From Pseudomonadota bacterium (GTDB lineage: Bacteria; Chloroflexota; UBA6077; JAJPHF01), in contig JAJPHF010000112.1 in the NCBI GenBank assembly GCA_021325365.1, forward strand, positions 1 to 19,580: a DNA stretch of 19,580 nucleotides. The letters run 5' to 3'. Below, in pieces: positions 6,735 through 14,517 of the stretch (the first letter of the stretch is position 1; each line of letters begins with the position of its first letter). The notes below the pieces were generated by a model. The model searched no databases and was not told the origin of the DNA. It saw only the letters and a program-made list of their open reading frames with translations. The position numbers were made by a program, and so were the translations under genes.

Positions 6735-8093
6735 CTACGGCGGGGCCGGGGCGAGGCGGAAGTCCGCGCCCAGCGTCACCTCGAGCGCCGCGGCCGGCGC
6801 GCGCTCGGCGTCCACTTGGACGACGGCGGCGGGCAGCGCGAGGGCTCGCGCCAGCGCCTCCGCCTCGGCCTGTCCCCCGGCGGGCGCCCGGATCGCCGTC
6901 GCGCTGGCGGCGCCCGCCGCCCATCGGGGCGCCGCCACCTCGTAGCCGAGGCCGCGCAGGTACGCCACAACCGTCGGCCCCAGGTCTGGCGTGCCGGCGG
7001 TGGCCACGGTCACGGTGGGGCGCGGCGCGGCCGGCCCGCCGGCCCACAGCGCCGCCAGTGCGGGCTCGACGCGCGCCCGATCCAGGCGCAGGAGGTACGC
7101 GCCGTCCGACCCGGTGTACGGCTGGACGAACGGCGGGGCGAGCACCAGCGACTTCAGCCCGCCGGCCGGTAGCTGCTGGGCGACCTTCGCAAACGCGAGG
7201 AGGTCGGCCGGCCCGAGGTCGGTGCGTACCGCGCCCAGCGCCTCCGGGACGAGCTGGGGCGCGCGGAGCAGGACCGGCCAGCGGAGCGCGCGCTTGCGCA
7301 GAGCCAAGAGGAGCTGCTGCTGGCGCTCCATGCGCCCGAAGTCGCTGTCCATGTGGCGCGAGCGCACGTAGCTGAGGGCGGTGGCGCCGTCCATGTGCTG
7401 GACGCCCTGGGGAATGACCAGGCGCCGCGTGCCGTAGTCGTCCGTCGGGTAAGCGTCGTCCACGAGCGCGCGCGGCACGTCGACGTCCACGCCGTCCAGC
7501 AGGTCGACCAGCCGCTCGAAGCCGCCGAAGTCCACCACGGCGTAGTGGTCGATTGGCTGGCCGAGCATGTCGCCGACGATTTGCTTGGCGAGCGCCGGCC
7601 CGCCGCCGGTCTGACGCACCTCGCCGTAGGTGAACGCCGTGTTGATCTTCGTCTCGCCCACGCCCGGCACCGTGACGGCCAGGTCGCGCGGCACCGACAG
7701 CAGCGCCACCCGGCGCTCGGCCGGCACGACGCTGAGCACCATCATCACGTCCGTGCGGCCCGGCAGCCCGGCGCGGCGCTCGTCGGGCCGCAAGTCGACG
7801 CCCATGAGGAGGATGTTCGTGCGCGCCGGCCCCTGCCAGTCGGGCAGCGGCGCCGGCAGGCTGGCGCGCGGGTCGGCCGCCCGGACGGCGGGCGGTGGTG
7901 GCTGCGCGGCCGGCGCGCGCGCTTCCGCCGTCCCGCGCGCGCTGGGCGGGATGGGCGGCGCGGTCCGGCCCTGGGCGATGGCGCCCAGTCCGCTGCCCGC
8001 GGCGGCGGACAGCGCGAACAGCGCCGCCAACAGGCCGCGCGCCAGCCAGCGCGGCCGGCGCGGCGGAGCGGGCGTGGGGATCCCGGCCGCCAT
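6735..8093 (-). CDS. LytR-CpsA-Psr (LCP) family cell-wall glycopolymer ligase
   Basis: The 452-residue protein has one N-terminal membrane segment (about residues 17-40) preceded by Arg/Pro residues, then a Pro/Ala-rich linker (42-88). An LCP catalytic domain follows at about 92-270 and a LytR C-terminal domain at about 358-445. Typical LCP residues are visible: NILLMGVD (93-100), R113 and D115 in GRTD, SVPRDL (133-138), and RSRHMDSDFGRMERQQ (244-259) with its Arg residues. LCP proteins transfer lipid-linked polymers such as teichoic acids, arabinogalactan or capsule onto peptidoglycan outside the membrane. The ATG at 8091-8093 places the membrane segment correctly; a G-rich ribosome site (GAGGGCAGG) is close upstream. 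It is transcribed divergently from the NlpC/P60 gene, another envelope enzyme. The polymer attached is unknown. Confidence 0.93.
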   Translation of the reverse strand: MAAGIPTPAPPRRPRWLARGLLAALFALSAAAGSGLGAIAQGRTAPPIPPSARGTAEARAPAAQPPPPAVRAADPRASLPAPLPDWQGPARTNILLMGVDLRPDERRAGLPGRTDVMMVLSVVPAERRVALLSVPRDLAVTVPGVGETKINTAFTYGEVRQTGGGPALAKQIVGDMLGQPIDHYAVVDFGGFERLVDLLDGVDVDVPRALVDDAYPTDDYGTRRLVIPQGVQHMDGATALSYVRSRHMDSDFGRMERQQQLLLALRKRALRWPVLLRAPQLVPEALGAVRTDLGPADLLAFAKVAQQLPAGGLKSLVLAPPFVQPYTGSDGAYLLRLDRARVEPALAALWAGGPAAPRPTVTVATAGTPDLGPTVVAYLRGLGYEVAAPRWAAGAASATAIRAPAGGQAEAEALARALALPAAVVQVDAERAPAAALEVTLGADFRLAPAPP

Positions 8094-8342
8094 CCTGCCC
8101 TCTCGCCTCCCTCGGCGCCGCTCCCCTCAGCGCTCTCCTCCGGGATGATCGGCTGTCCCGGGGGCTCCCACCAGTACGCGCGTACCGGCGGATGGCGGGC
8201 GCCACGGCCCGCGACGAAGTCGGTACCTGCGTCTGCCCGCGCCCGCGACCTCTGGCTGCCCCGCGCGGGCCGGCCAGCCCTGTTGGCTGCGCGCGGGCGT
8301 CCGTATGCTGACGGGGACGACGGACCATGACAGGAGCTGCCG
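8094..8342. other. Divergent spacer between LCP and NlpC/P60 genes
   Basis: This 249-bp stretch holds the start signals of both envelope genes. A candidate promoter toward the NlpC/P60 gene lies at 8283-8309. CGCGCGGGCCGG-type runs at 8253-8300 could fold, but I find no recognisable riboswitch. I see no coding sequence in it. Confidence 0.5.
8283..8309 (+). promoter_or_regulatory. Candidate promoter for the NlpC/P60 gene
   Basis: TTGGCT (8283-8288) and TATGCT (8304-8309) are separated by 15 bp, which is short. Both hexamers match four of six sigma-70 positions. Initiation near 8316 would give a leader of about 27 bases containing the AGGAG ribosome site at 8332-8336, six bases before the ATG. 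Confidence 0.4.
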
Positions 8343-9260
8343 ATGGGGGTGCCCGGTCCTATCCAGAACGTGCTCGGCCAACCGCGCGTCGCGCGGATCG
8401 CCGTCGCGGTCGCGGCGCTGGGGCTGCTCGGCATTGCCGCGACCGTCGCGGCGCCGGCCGCGCAGGCGGGTAGCGCGGGCGGCGCGCCGCGCCCCGCCCA
8501 GGTGGCCGCCGGCGCGGCACCCCCGCTCACCCAGACGGGCGGCGCGGCGCCGGCCGCGCCGGCCGCGCCCGCCGCCGCCCCACCGGCACCCGTGTTTGGC
8601 GCCCGCCCCCCCGCGGCGCCGCCCGCCCCGCCGACTCCGGCTGCCAGCCCCGAGCCGGCCGTCCGCGTGGTGCTCGCGCCGGATGCGCGCGGCCCGCTGC
8701 CGCCCGCCGTCACCGTGCCGGCCAGCCAGGTGCCGCCGAGCGCGGTGGCGCCCGCAACCGCGCGCGGGCCGGCGACGACGCCGGCCAGTGCGCCGGTCGC
8801 CGGCTCCGCCGGCAGCTTCAGCCTGGCGAGCATGACGGCGCCCGGCGAGGCCGGCGGCGCGGCGCGCGTGGAGGCCGGGCCGAGCGCCGCCTTGCGCCTC
8901 ACCAGCGTCGCGCAGAGCCAGCTTGGTGCGCGCTACACCTGGGGCGGCACGTCGCCCGCGACCGGCTTCGACTGCAGCGGCTTCGTCTACTGGGCCTACA
9001 ATCAGATCGGCCATCCCATCTCGCGGGTGATGACCGAGCAGTTCGCCGGCGGCCGCCCGGTGCGCGTGGACGAGCTTCAGCCGGGCGACGTGCTCTTCTA
9101 CCAGAACACCTACACCGCCGGGCTGTCGCACAACGGCATCTACGTGGGCGACGGCAGGTTCATCCACGCGGCCGACGAGAGCACCGGCGTGGTGCTCACC
9201 CCCGTCCACACCGCCTACTGGGAGCAGCACTTCGCGGGCGCCATCCGCATCCTGGAGTAG
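8343..9260 (+). CDS. Secreted NlpC/P60 family cell-wall peptidase
   Basis: The 305-residue protein begins with a signal peptide or membrane anchor (hydrophobic stretch about residues 18-41, ending APAAQA-G). An unusually long Ala/Pro-rich, probably disordered stalk follows (about 42-180), then an NlpC/P60 domain (about 183-305). The Cys-His-His catalytic set is present: C211 in FDCSGFVYWAY, H263 in LSHNGIYVGD and H275 in FIHAADE. Family members cleave peptide stems of peptidoglycan (typically gamma-D-Glu to diamino acid bonds) during wall remodelling or division. The ATG at 8343 has an AGGAG ribosome site six bases upstream. Transcription is divergent from the LCP gene. No LysM or SH3 wall-binding domain is visible, so the stalk may span the envelope. 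Confidence 0.93.
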   Translation: MGVPGPIQNVLGQPRVARIAVAVAALGLLGIAATVAAPAAQAGSAGGAPRPAQVAAGAAPPLTQTGGAAPAAPAAPAAAPPAPVFGARPPAAPPAPPTPAASPEPAVRVVLAPDARGPLPPAVTVPASQVPPSAVAPATARGPATTPASAPVAGSAGSFSLASMTAPGEAGGAARVEAGPSAALRLTSVAQSQLGARYTWGGTSPATGFDCSGFVYWAYNQIGHPISRVMTEQFAGGRPVRVDELQPGDVLFYQNTYTAGLSHNGIYVGDGRFIHAADESTGVVLTPVHTAYWEQHFAGAIRILE

Positions 9261-9294
9261 GCTCGCTGCCGGTGGCCGGGAGAGGGAGAGGAGG

Positions 9295-9330
9295 GGCCGG
9301 TTGGGGGGACACCCCTCAGGCCCCCCGGCC
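9295..9330. terminator. Terminator-like hairpin after the NlpC/P60 gene
   Basis: GGCC (9295-9298) and GGGGGG (9303-9308) can pair with CCCCCC (9321-9326) and GGCC (9327-9330), with a small bulge. It lies 35 bp after the NlpC/P60 stop in a convergent spacer (9261-9452) and may terminate transcription from one or both sides. No T tract follows, so intrinsic termination is uncertain. The remainder of the spacer is G/C-run repeat sequence without a gene. Confidence 0.35.
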
Positions 9331-9390
9331 GGGGAGCCTCCCTGCACCCCCGGGGGACGAGGGGAAGGAGCAGCCCCCGGCCGGGTGTGG

Positions 9391-9408
9391 CGCGGCATAC
9401 TGCGAGCG
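9391..9408 (+). repeat. 18-bp repeat, copy 2
   Basis: This is the second identical copy of CGCGGCATACTGCGAGCG (first at 290-307), again in a spacer between convergent genes. The companion block GGGACGAGGGG is at 9354-9364. Spacing between the two blocks differs (26 bases here, 18 in copy 1), so the flanks have diverged or changed in length. Confidence 0.6.
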
Positions 9409-9452
9409 CCACTGCCCCGGCCCCCCCGGGCGGCGGCGGATGGTGGGCGGCG

Positions 9453-12400
9453 CTAGGCGGCGGGGCGGGGGCCGGCGAGCTGGGCGACGAGGCGGTGGAG
9501 GTCGTCGACGCGGTAGGGCTTGGCGATGACGGCCTCGACGCCGCGGGCCGCGGCCTCCTCGGGAGAGATGCGGTCGCCCCAGCCGGTGGCCAGGGCGAAC
9601 CGCGCGCGCGGGAAGTGGCTCCGCACTTGCTCGGCGAGCTGCCAGCCGTTCATGCCCTCGCCGAGGCCCAGGTCGGAGATGACCAGGTCTACGGGGGTGG
9701 TGGCCAGGTACTCAAGCGCCTCCTCGGCCGAGGCCTTCGTCTCCACCGTGTGCCCCTCGATCCGGAGCACGCGGGCCATCGCGCGCGCTAGGTCCGGCAG
9801 GTCGTCGACCACCAGGATGCGGAGCCCCGCGGGCGCGCTCGCGGGCTTGGGCGCCGCCGCCTCGGCGCCGCCGCCCGCGTCGACGGCCGGGAACGAGAGC
9901 TGAAAACAGGTGCCCTTGCCGACGGCCGAGCGGACAGCGATCTGCCCCCCGTGCTGCTGCACGAGGCCGAAGACCATCGCCAGGCCGAGCCCGGTGCCCC
10001 GCTCACCCTTCGTCGTGAAGAACGGGTCGAAGACCTGGGCCTGGACCTCGGGGCTCATGCCGACCCCCGAGTCCGCGACGTCCACGGCGATGCGGCCGCC
10101 CTCGCGCCGGGCGGCCAGCCGGATCGTGCCGCCCGCCGGCAGCGCGTCCACGGCGTTGAAGATCAGGTTGGTGAAGACCTCGCGCAGGCCCTCTGGCGAG
10201 CCGTCGACGAGCAGGTCGCGCTCGGCCTCGACGTGCAGGCTGATCGGGCGCCCCTGCTCCTGCGCGCCGTCGCGCCAGCTGGGCGCCGTCAGCTTGGCCA
10301 CCTCGCGCAGCAGGGCGCCGACGTCGATGCGCTCGGTCGGCCCCTGCTGGCGCGGCCGCGCGAACGTGAGCAGCCGCTTCACCGTCTGCCCGCCGTCCAT
10401 CGCCGCCTGCACGATGATGTTCAGCGAGTCCTCGAGGTCGTCGAGCGCCGGCGTCGGCTGGTGCAGCGCGGCGCGCGCCAGGCTGCCGTGGGCCGCCACC
10501 AGCCCGAGGTACTGGTTCAGGTCGTGGGCCACACCGCTCGCCATCTGGCCGAGCGCGCGCAGCTTCTCGCTCTGGGCCAGCGATTTCAGCTGGCGCTCCG
10601 CCTCCTTGTAAGCCGTTACGTCGCGGGTGATCGTCGCGGCGCCGGTCACCCGGCCCTCCGCGTCACGCAGCGGCGAGATGCTGATCGAGACGTTGAGCCG
10701 GCGCCCGTCGCGGCAGACGCGCTCGCTCTCCAGGTGCTCGATGCTCTCGCCCCGCTGCACGCGCGCCAGAATGTCCGCCAGCTCGTCCACGCGGTCGGGC
10801 GGCACGATCAGGATGCCGGACTGCCCGACCGCTTCGGCCGCCGTGTAGCCGAACATGCGCTCGGCGCCACGGTTCCAGTCCACGATGGTGCCGTCGATCG
10901 CCTGGCCGATGATGGCGTCTTCCGAGGCTTCCACGATCGCCGCCCAGCGCGCGAGCTGCTCCTCGGCCTGCTTCCGCTCGGTGATGTCGGTGACCATCGC
11001 CAGGGCGCCCAGATACTCGCCGCCGTCGTCGAACAGCGGGTTCGTGACGACGATGGCCCAGAGCGGCGTCCCGTCTCGGCGCTGGAACTTGAAGTCGTGC
11101 CCCTCGGCGATCCCCTCGCGGCGCCGCGCCACGTTGCGGAGGGCAATCGTCCGCTCGGTGGCATCCATGAAGCTCAGGAAGGAGGCGCCCAGCATCTCGT
11201 CGACGCCGTAGCCGAGCATCTCGGCCATGCGGTGGTTGACGAAGGTAGTGTTGCCCGCCGCGTCGATGATCCAGATGCCCTCGCGCGAGGTCTCCACGAT
11301 GCGGCGGTACCGCTCCTCGGAGGCCGCCAGGTCGCGGACCAGCCGCCGCTCGCGGGTCACGTCCGAGAAGACGGCGAGCGCCGCGGTGATCTGGCCGCCC
11401 GCGTCGTGCAGCGGCACCGCCGAGGCCTGGACCAGTCGCTCCTCGGTCTCGCCCGGGCGCGTAAACGCGTACTCGAAGTCGTGGACCGTCTCGCCCGCCA
11501 GCGCGCGCCCCACGGGGGTGGCGTGGGGCGGGATGGGCAGGCCGGTCGCCGGGTACCGGAGGCGGAAGACGTCGGCCTGGTCGGCGAGCGGCTGGCGCGG
11601 GTTGGGGAGGGCGCCGCTGATCGCCCGCCCGGCCTCGTTCATCAGCACGGTCCGGCCGGCCGCGTCGACCACCACGACCCCGCTCGGGATGTGCTCGATG
11701 ACGGCCGCGCGCTCGGCCGCGGCGCGCCGCAGGTCCTCCGCCTGCGCGGCCAAGGCCGCGTGGGCGCTGGCGCTGTCCAGGATGGTCGCCGCGTAGCTGG
11801 CCACCGCCTCGGCCAGGCGCACCTGGGCGGTCGTAATCTGGGTCTCCGTGCGCCACCCGACGATCAGCGCGCCCAGCGCGCCCCCATGGCCGTGCAGCGG
11901 CGTGCTGAGGGCGCTCTGTCCGCCTTCGGCCTGGTGCACGGGGAAGTCGTGCTCCCGCTGCGCCGTGACCTCGCCCAGGCGCTCGAACAGCACCGTGCGC
12001 CCGGCCGCCAGCGCGCGTCCGGCGGCGCCCTGGTCGCGGGGCACCCGCACGTTCTGCCATCCCGTCGACCGGTGGCCGCTCATGCCGTGGAAGGACAGCG
12101 TGTCGTCGGCCTCCAGCAGCGAGACGCCGGCGTAGTCGGCGCCCAGGAGCCGGCAAGCCTGATCGGTGATGAGCTTGATCGCGCGCTCGGTATCGGTGGT
12201 GGCCGCGCCCTGGCGCGCAAGCTCCGCCAGCGCCTCCGCCTCCACCCGCCGCCGCTGCGCGTCGTCGTGCAGCCGCGCCGCTTGCAGGGCAGGCGCCACC
12301 TGGGCGGCCAGCAGGGAGAGGAGCTGCTTCTGCTCCGCGGTAAACTCGCGCGGCCGGTGCGCGAGCGCTTCCAGCACGCCGACCGCGCGATCGCCCACCC

Positions 12401-13301
12401 GCAGCGCCACCGCCGCGACCGCTCCCACGCCGGCGGCCAGCGCCCAGGGAGCGGCCTGCTCCCAAGCCGCGTAGTCCGCGACGACCACCGGCGCCCGCTC
12501 CCGCAGGGCCGCGGCGGCCAGTCCCTCGCTCGCCGGCAGCGCGTCCGCGTCCACCGGCAGCGGCCCGTTGTACGCGAGCCGCCGCAGGGACTCCCCCTCG
12601 GGCTCCCACCAGAACAGCGCGGCCGCGTCGGCGCCCAGCAGGTCACGGGCCTGGTCCACCGCCAGCCGGGCGAGCGCGCCGGGGTCCAACACCCCGCCCA
12701 CCGCCACGCCGAACTCGTACAGCGCGCGGAAGATGCGCGCCTGGGCCTCGGCCTCCGCGGCCAGCTTCTCCTTGGCGGCGTAGGCCCGCACCACCTCGGC
12801 GCTGAGCTGCTGCGTGGTGATCTCCGACCGCATGCGCTCGGCGGCCACCCGCGCGTTCGCGGCCTCCTCGGCGAGACGCGCTTGCTCGCGCCGGATGTCC
12901 TCGTAGGCCGCGGTTAGGCGGCGGCGGGTCTGCACCCAGACCTGCACGCGGGCCAGCAGCTCCGCCGTGTCGAAGGGCTTCACGACGTAATCGTCGGCGC
13001 CGGCCGCGAAGCCCGCGCGCCGCTGGTCCGGGTGGGACACTGCGGTGAGCATGATGATCGGCACGTAGTCGTCGCGCTCGCGCGCCCGGATGCGCTGGCA
13101 GACCTCGATGCCGTTCACGTCAGGGAGCAGCAGGTCGAGCAGCACCAGGTCGGGGCGGACGATCTCGACGCAGTCCAGGGCCGTCGCACCGTCGTGTACG
13201 ACTTCGACGCCGTAGCCTTCCCGCTCCAGGATCTGCTGAAGGATTTCGGCAATCGACGGATCGTCCTCGATGACGAGCACGACAGAACGATGCGGCTGCA
13301 T
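9453..13301 (-). CDS. Hybrid histidine kinase, REC-GAF2-PAS3-HisKA-HATPase-REC
   Basis: This 1282-residue cytosolic protein has a receiver at each end. The N-terminal REC is at 6-118 (acidic D13-D14, phosphoacceptor D56, K108). A coiled coil covers about 125-190, GAF domains about 195-345 and 355-515, and PAS domains about 528-650, 660-780 and 783-900. HisKA follows with H926 in GVAHDLNQYLG, then the ATPase with N-box N1045/N1049, DSGVGM (1077-1082) and GTGLGLA (1102-1108). The C-terminal REC is at 1161-1278 (D1166-D1167, D1210, K1261). It should autophosphorylate on H926 and pass phosphate to a receiver; no output domain is present. I prefer the ATG at 13299-13301, where REC homology starts; an in-frame ATG at 13373 would add 24 unrelated residues. 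No ligand is evident. Confidence 0.93.
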   Translation of the reverse strand: MQPHRSVVLVIEDDPSIAEILQQILEREGYGVEVVHDGATALDCVEIVRPDLVLLDLLLPDVNGIEVCQRIRARERDDYVPIIMLTAVSHPDQRRAGFAAGADDYVVKPFDTAELLARVQVWVQTRRRLTAAYEDIRREQARLAEEAANARVAAERMRSEITTQQLSAEVVRAYAAKEKLAAEAEAQARIFRALYEFGVAVGGVLDPGALARLAVDQARDLLGADAAALFWWEPEGESLRRLAYNGPLPVDADALPASEGLAAAALRERAPVVVADYAAWEQAAPWALAAGVGAVAAVALRVGDRAVGVLEALAHRPREFTAEQKQLLSLLAAQVAPALQAARLHDDAQRRRVEAEALAELARQGAATTDTERAIKLITDQACRLLGADYAGVSLLEADDTLSFHGMSGHRSTGWQNVRVPRDQGAAGRALAAGRTVLFERLGEVTAQREHDFPVHQAEGGQSALSTPLHGHGGALGALIVGWRTETQITTAQVRLAEAVASYAATILDSASAHAALAAQAEDLRRAAAERAAVIEHIPSGVVVVDAAGRTVLMNEAGRAISGALPNPRQPLADQADVFRLRYPATGLPIPPHATPVGRALAGETVHDFEYAFTRPGETEERLVQASAVPLHDAGGQITAALAVFSDVTRERRLVRDLAASEERYRRIVETSREGIWIIDAAGNTTFVNHRMAEMLGYGVDEMLGASFLSFMDATERTIALRNVARRREGIAEGHDFKFQRRDGTPLWAIVVTNPLFDDGGEYLGALAMVTDITERKQAEEQLARWAAIVEASEDAIIGQAIDGTIVDWNRGAERMFGYTAAEAVGQSGILIVPPDRVDELADILARVQRGESIEHLESERVCRDGRRLNVSISISPLRDAEGRVTGAATITRDVTAYKEAERQLKSLAQSEKLRALGQMASGVAHDLNQYLGLVAAHGSLARAALHQPTPALDDLEDSLNIIVQAAMDGGQTVKRLLTFARPRQQGPTERIDVGALLREVAKLTAPSWRDGAQEQGRPISLHVEAERDLLVDGSPEGLREVFTNLIFNAVDALPAGGTIRLAARREGGRIAVDVADSGVGMSPEVQAQVFDPFFTTKGERGTGLGLAMVFGLVQQHGGQIAVRSAVGKGTCFQLSFPAVDAGGGAEAAAPKPASAPAGLRILVVDDLPDLARAMARVLRIEGHTVETKASAEEALEYLATTPVDLVISDLGLGEGMNGWQLAEQVRSHFPRARFALATGWGDRISPEEAAARGVEAVIAKPYRVDDLHRLVAQLAGPRPAA

Positions 13302-13435
13302 ACCTCGGCCCCCACTGCTGGCATGTGCTGCCAGCCAGACTGGAGCATAGCACGCTAGCAGAATTAACCGCATCGGTCAGGTGGCATATTTCGTTAACCA
13401 TCCGGCAACCCGCAGCCGGCGCTAAGCTGCTGGCC

Positions 13436-13597
13436 CTAGTGCAAGCTCAAGCAAGCTCTTCGGGTTAGCGAAGCCTGCCCGGGAGCGCGGCCGTCCCGGC
13501 CGCCTGGCCGGCGCAGCCGACGCCGGGGCGGGCGGGCGAGACGCCCGCGCTCCCCGGTCGCCTGCGTCGCCGAACAGCAAGTCTGGATATACACTAG
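13436..13597. repeat. Palindromic repeat element (MITE-like)
   Basis: The core (13480-13556) has two roughly 25-bp arms, starting CGGGAGCGCGG and ending CCGCGCTCCCCG, that are reverse complements with a few mismatches. Each arm contains its own small palindrome. Weaker symmetry extends outward (TTCGG at 13459-13463 with CCGAA near 13570) to exact ends CTAGTG (13436-13441) and CACTAG (13592-13597). It has no coding capacity. This type of GGGAGCGCGGGCGTC palindrome is recurrent in spacers of some GC-rich genomes. The outer boundary is less sure than the core. Confidence 0.55.
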
Positions 13598-13612
13598 ATG
13601 GTCTCAACGGCG

Positions 13613-13628
13613 CCGCCGTAAACGGCGG
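13613..13628 (-). terminator. Hairpin downstream of cheR
   Basis: CCGCCGT and ACGGCGG form a tight stem of six to seven base pairs around TAAA, 71 bp past the cheR stop on the minus strand. It could end the chemotaxis operon transcript. A T tract is missing, so this is tentative. Confidence 0.3.
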
Positions 13629-13698
13629 GCCAGGGAGACGCGCTTGGCCGGCCGTTCACGGCAGCGACCGGAACTGCGTCACAACCGGGACCGGCCGC

Positions 13699-14517
13699 TT
13701 AGGCTGGGCGGGCGTTCCGCCGCGCCGCGACCTCCTTGCGGTAGAAGGACGGCCCGGCCGGCCGGAGGCCGAGCTGGTCCGCGCCGCGTACGATCTCGGT
13801 GCCGCCGACGAAGAGCACCCCGCCGGGCCGCAGCGCGTCCACGAATCGCTGGTACAGCAGGTTCTTGGCCTCGTCCGTGAAGTAGATCACCACGTTGCGG
13901 CACAGAATCAGGTCGTAGCCCTCGCCCAGCGCGGCGCCCAGCAGGTTGTGCTCGCGGAACTCGACGAGCGGCTTCAGCTCTGGGCGCACCGCATGGCTCT
14001 GCCCATCCGGGGCGGCCATGAAGTACCGGGCCAGGCGCTCGGGCGTCACCTGGCGCAGGTCGGCCGGGCCGTAGCCGTCGCCGCGCCGCGCCCGTTCCAG
14101 GACCGTGCGGTCCACGTCGGTCGCCACGATGCGGTGGGCGCCGCGCTGGGCCAGCTCCTTCAGCAAGATCGCCACCGAGTACGGCTCGGCGCCGATCGAG
14201 CAGCCCGCGCTCCAGATCCGCAGGCTCGGCCGCGCCGCCAGCAGCTCCGGCAACACGCGCTGCTCCAGATACAGGAACCGGTCCGCGTCGCGGAAGAACT
14301 CCGAGACGTTGATCGTGAAGTAGTCGCGGAACTCTTGCAGGCGGGCGGGCTCGCGCTCCAGCAGGCGGGCGTATTCTATGAAGCCGTCCGCGCCGACCCG
14401 CTGCACCAGCGCCTCTAGCCGCCGCCGCAATTGGCCCTGCCGGTAACACGTCAGGTCAACGCCCGTCAGGCGCCGCACCGCGCGCAGAAAGTACGCGTAG
14501 CCGACCTCGTCAAACAT
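13699..14517 (-). CDS. cheR: Chemotaxis protein methyltransferase CheR
   Basis: CheR uses S-adenosylmethionine to methylate glutamates on chemoreceptors, the forward arm of adaptation, opposing CheB. The 272-residue length is normal. The N-terminal helical domain (about 1-75) ends in TINVSEFFRD, the family signature. The SAM-binding motif is IWSAGCSIGAEPYS (101-114), followed by ATDVD (132-136) and CRNVVIYF (206-213). No TPR extension or pentapeptide-tether domain is fused. The ATG at 14515-14517 lies inside the end of cheB (8-bp overlap), with a GAGGAGGG ribosome site in the last cheB codons, so translation is probably coupled. It is the last gene of the chemotaxis operon. Confidence 0.96.
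   Translation of the reverse strand: MFDEVGYAYFLRAVRRLTGVDLTCYRQGQLRRRLEALVQRVGADGFIEYARLLEREPARLQEFRDYFTINVSEFFRDADRFLYLEQRVLPELLAARPSLRIWSAGCSIGAEPYSVAILLKELAQRGAHRIVATDVDRTVLERARRGDGYGPADLRQVTPERLARYFMAAPDGQSHAVRPELKPLVEFREHNLLGAALGEGYDLILCRNVVIYFTDEAKNLLYQRFVDALRPGGVLFVGGTEIVRGADQLGLRPAGPSFYRKEVAARRNARPA

Larger units (their letters stand above)
13302..13698. other. Spacer upstream of the hybrid kinase, with AT-rich island
   Basis: The 13340-13400 part is strikingly AT-richer than its surroundings, with TTAA boxes at 13364-13367 and 13394-13397. On the minus strand it contains TATGCT (13344-13349), a plausible -10 for the kinase that would give a leader of about 36 bases to the ATG at 13301. 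I find no good -35. The rest holds a palindromic element (13436-13597) and a hairpin at 13613-13628 downstream of cheR. No gene is visible. Confidence 0.5.

Noticed and set aside
6550..8328. Upstream extension of the small ORF's frame through the LCP gene (would give 661 aa)
   Set aside because: The extension is Arg/Gly/Ala-rich shadow sequence of the LCP gene. Only the last 68 codons have a start with a ribosome site outside another gene.
8094..8342. Possible cyclic-di-AMP (ydaO-type) riboswitch upstream of the NlpC/P60 gene
   Set aside because: The class often precedes wall-hydrolase genes, but I could not find its conserved core segments. The candidate promoter leaves a leader of only about 27 bases.
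9951..12917. Very long open frame (988 codons) on + opposite the hybrid kinase
   Set aside because: Its translation is Arg/Ala/His-rich with no domain, and the opposite strand encodes a complete multi-domain kinase. Long antisense frames are expected at this GC content.
13302..13373. 24-residue longer start for the hybrid kinase
   Set aside because: The added residues are not part of the receiver domain and lie over the candidate -10 region. It cannot be fully excluded, since they look weakly like a hydrophobic leader.
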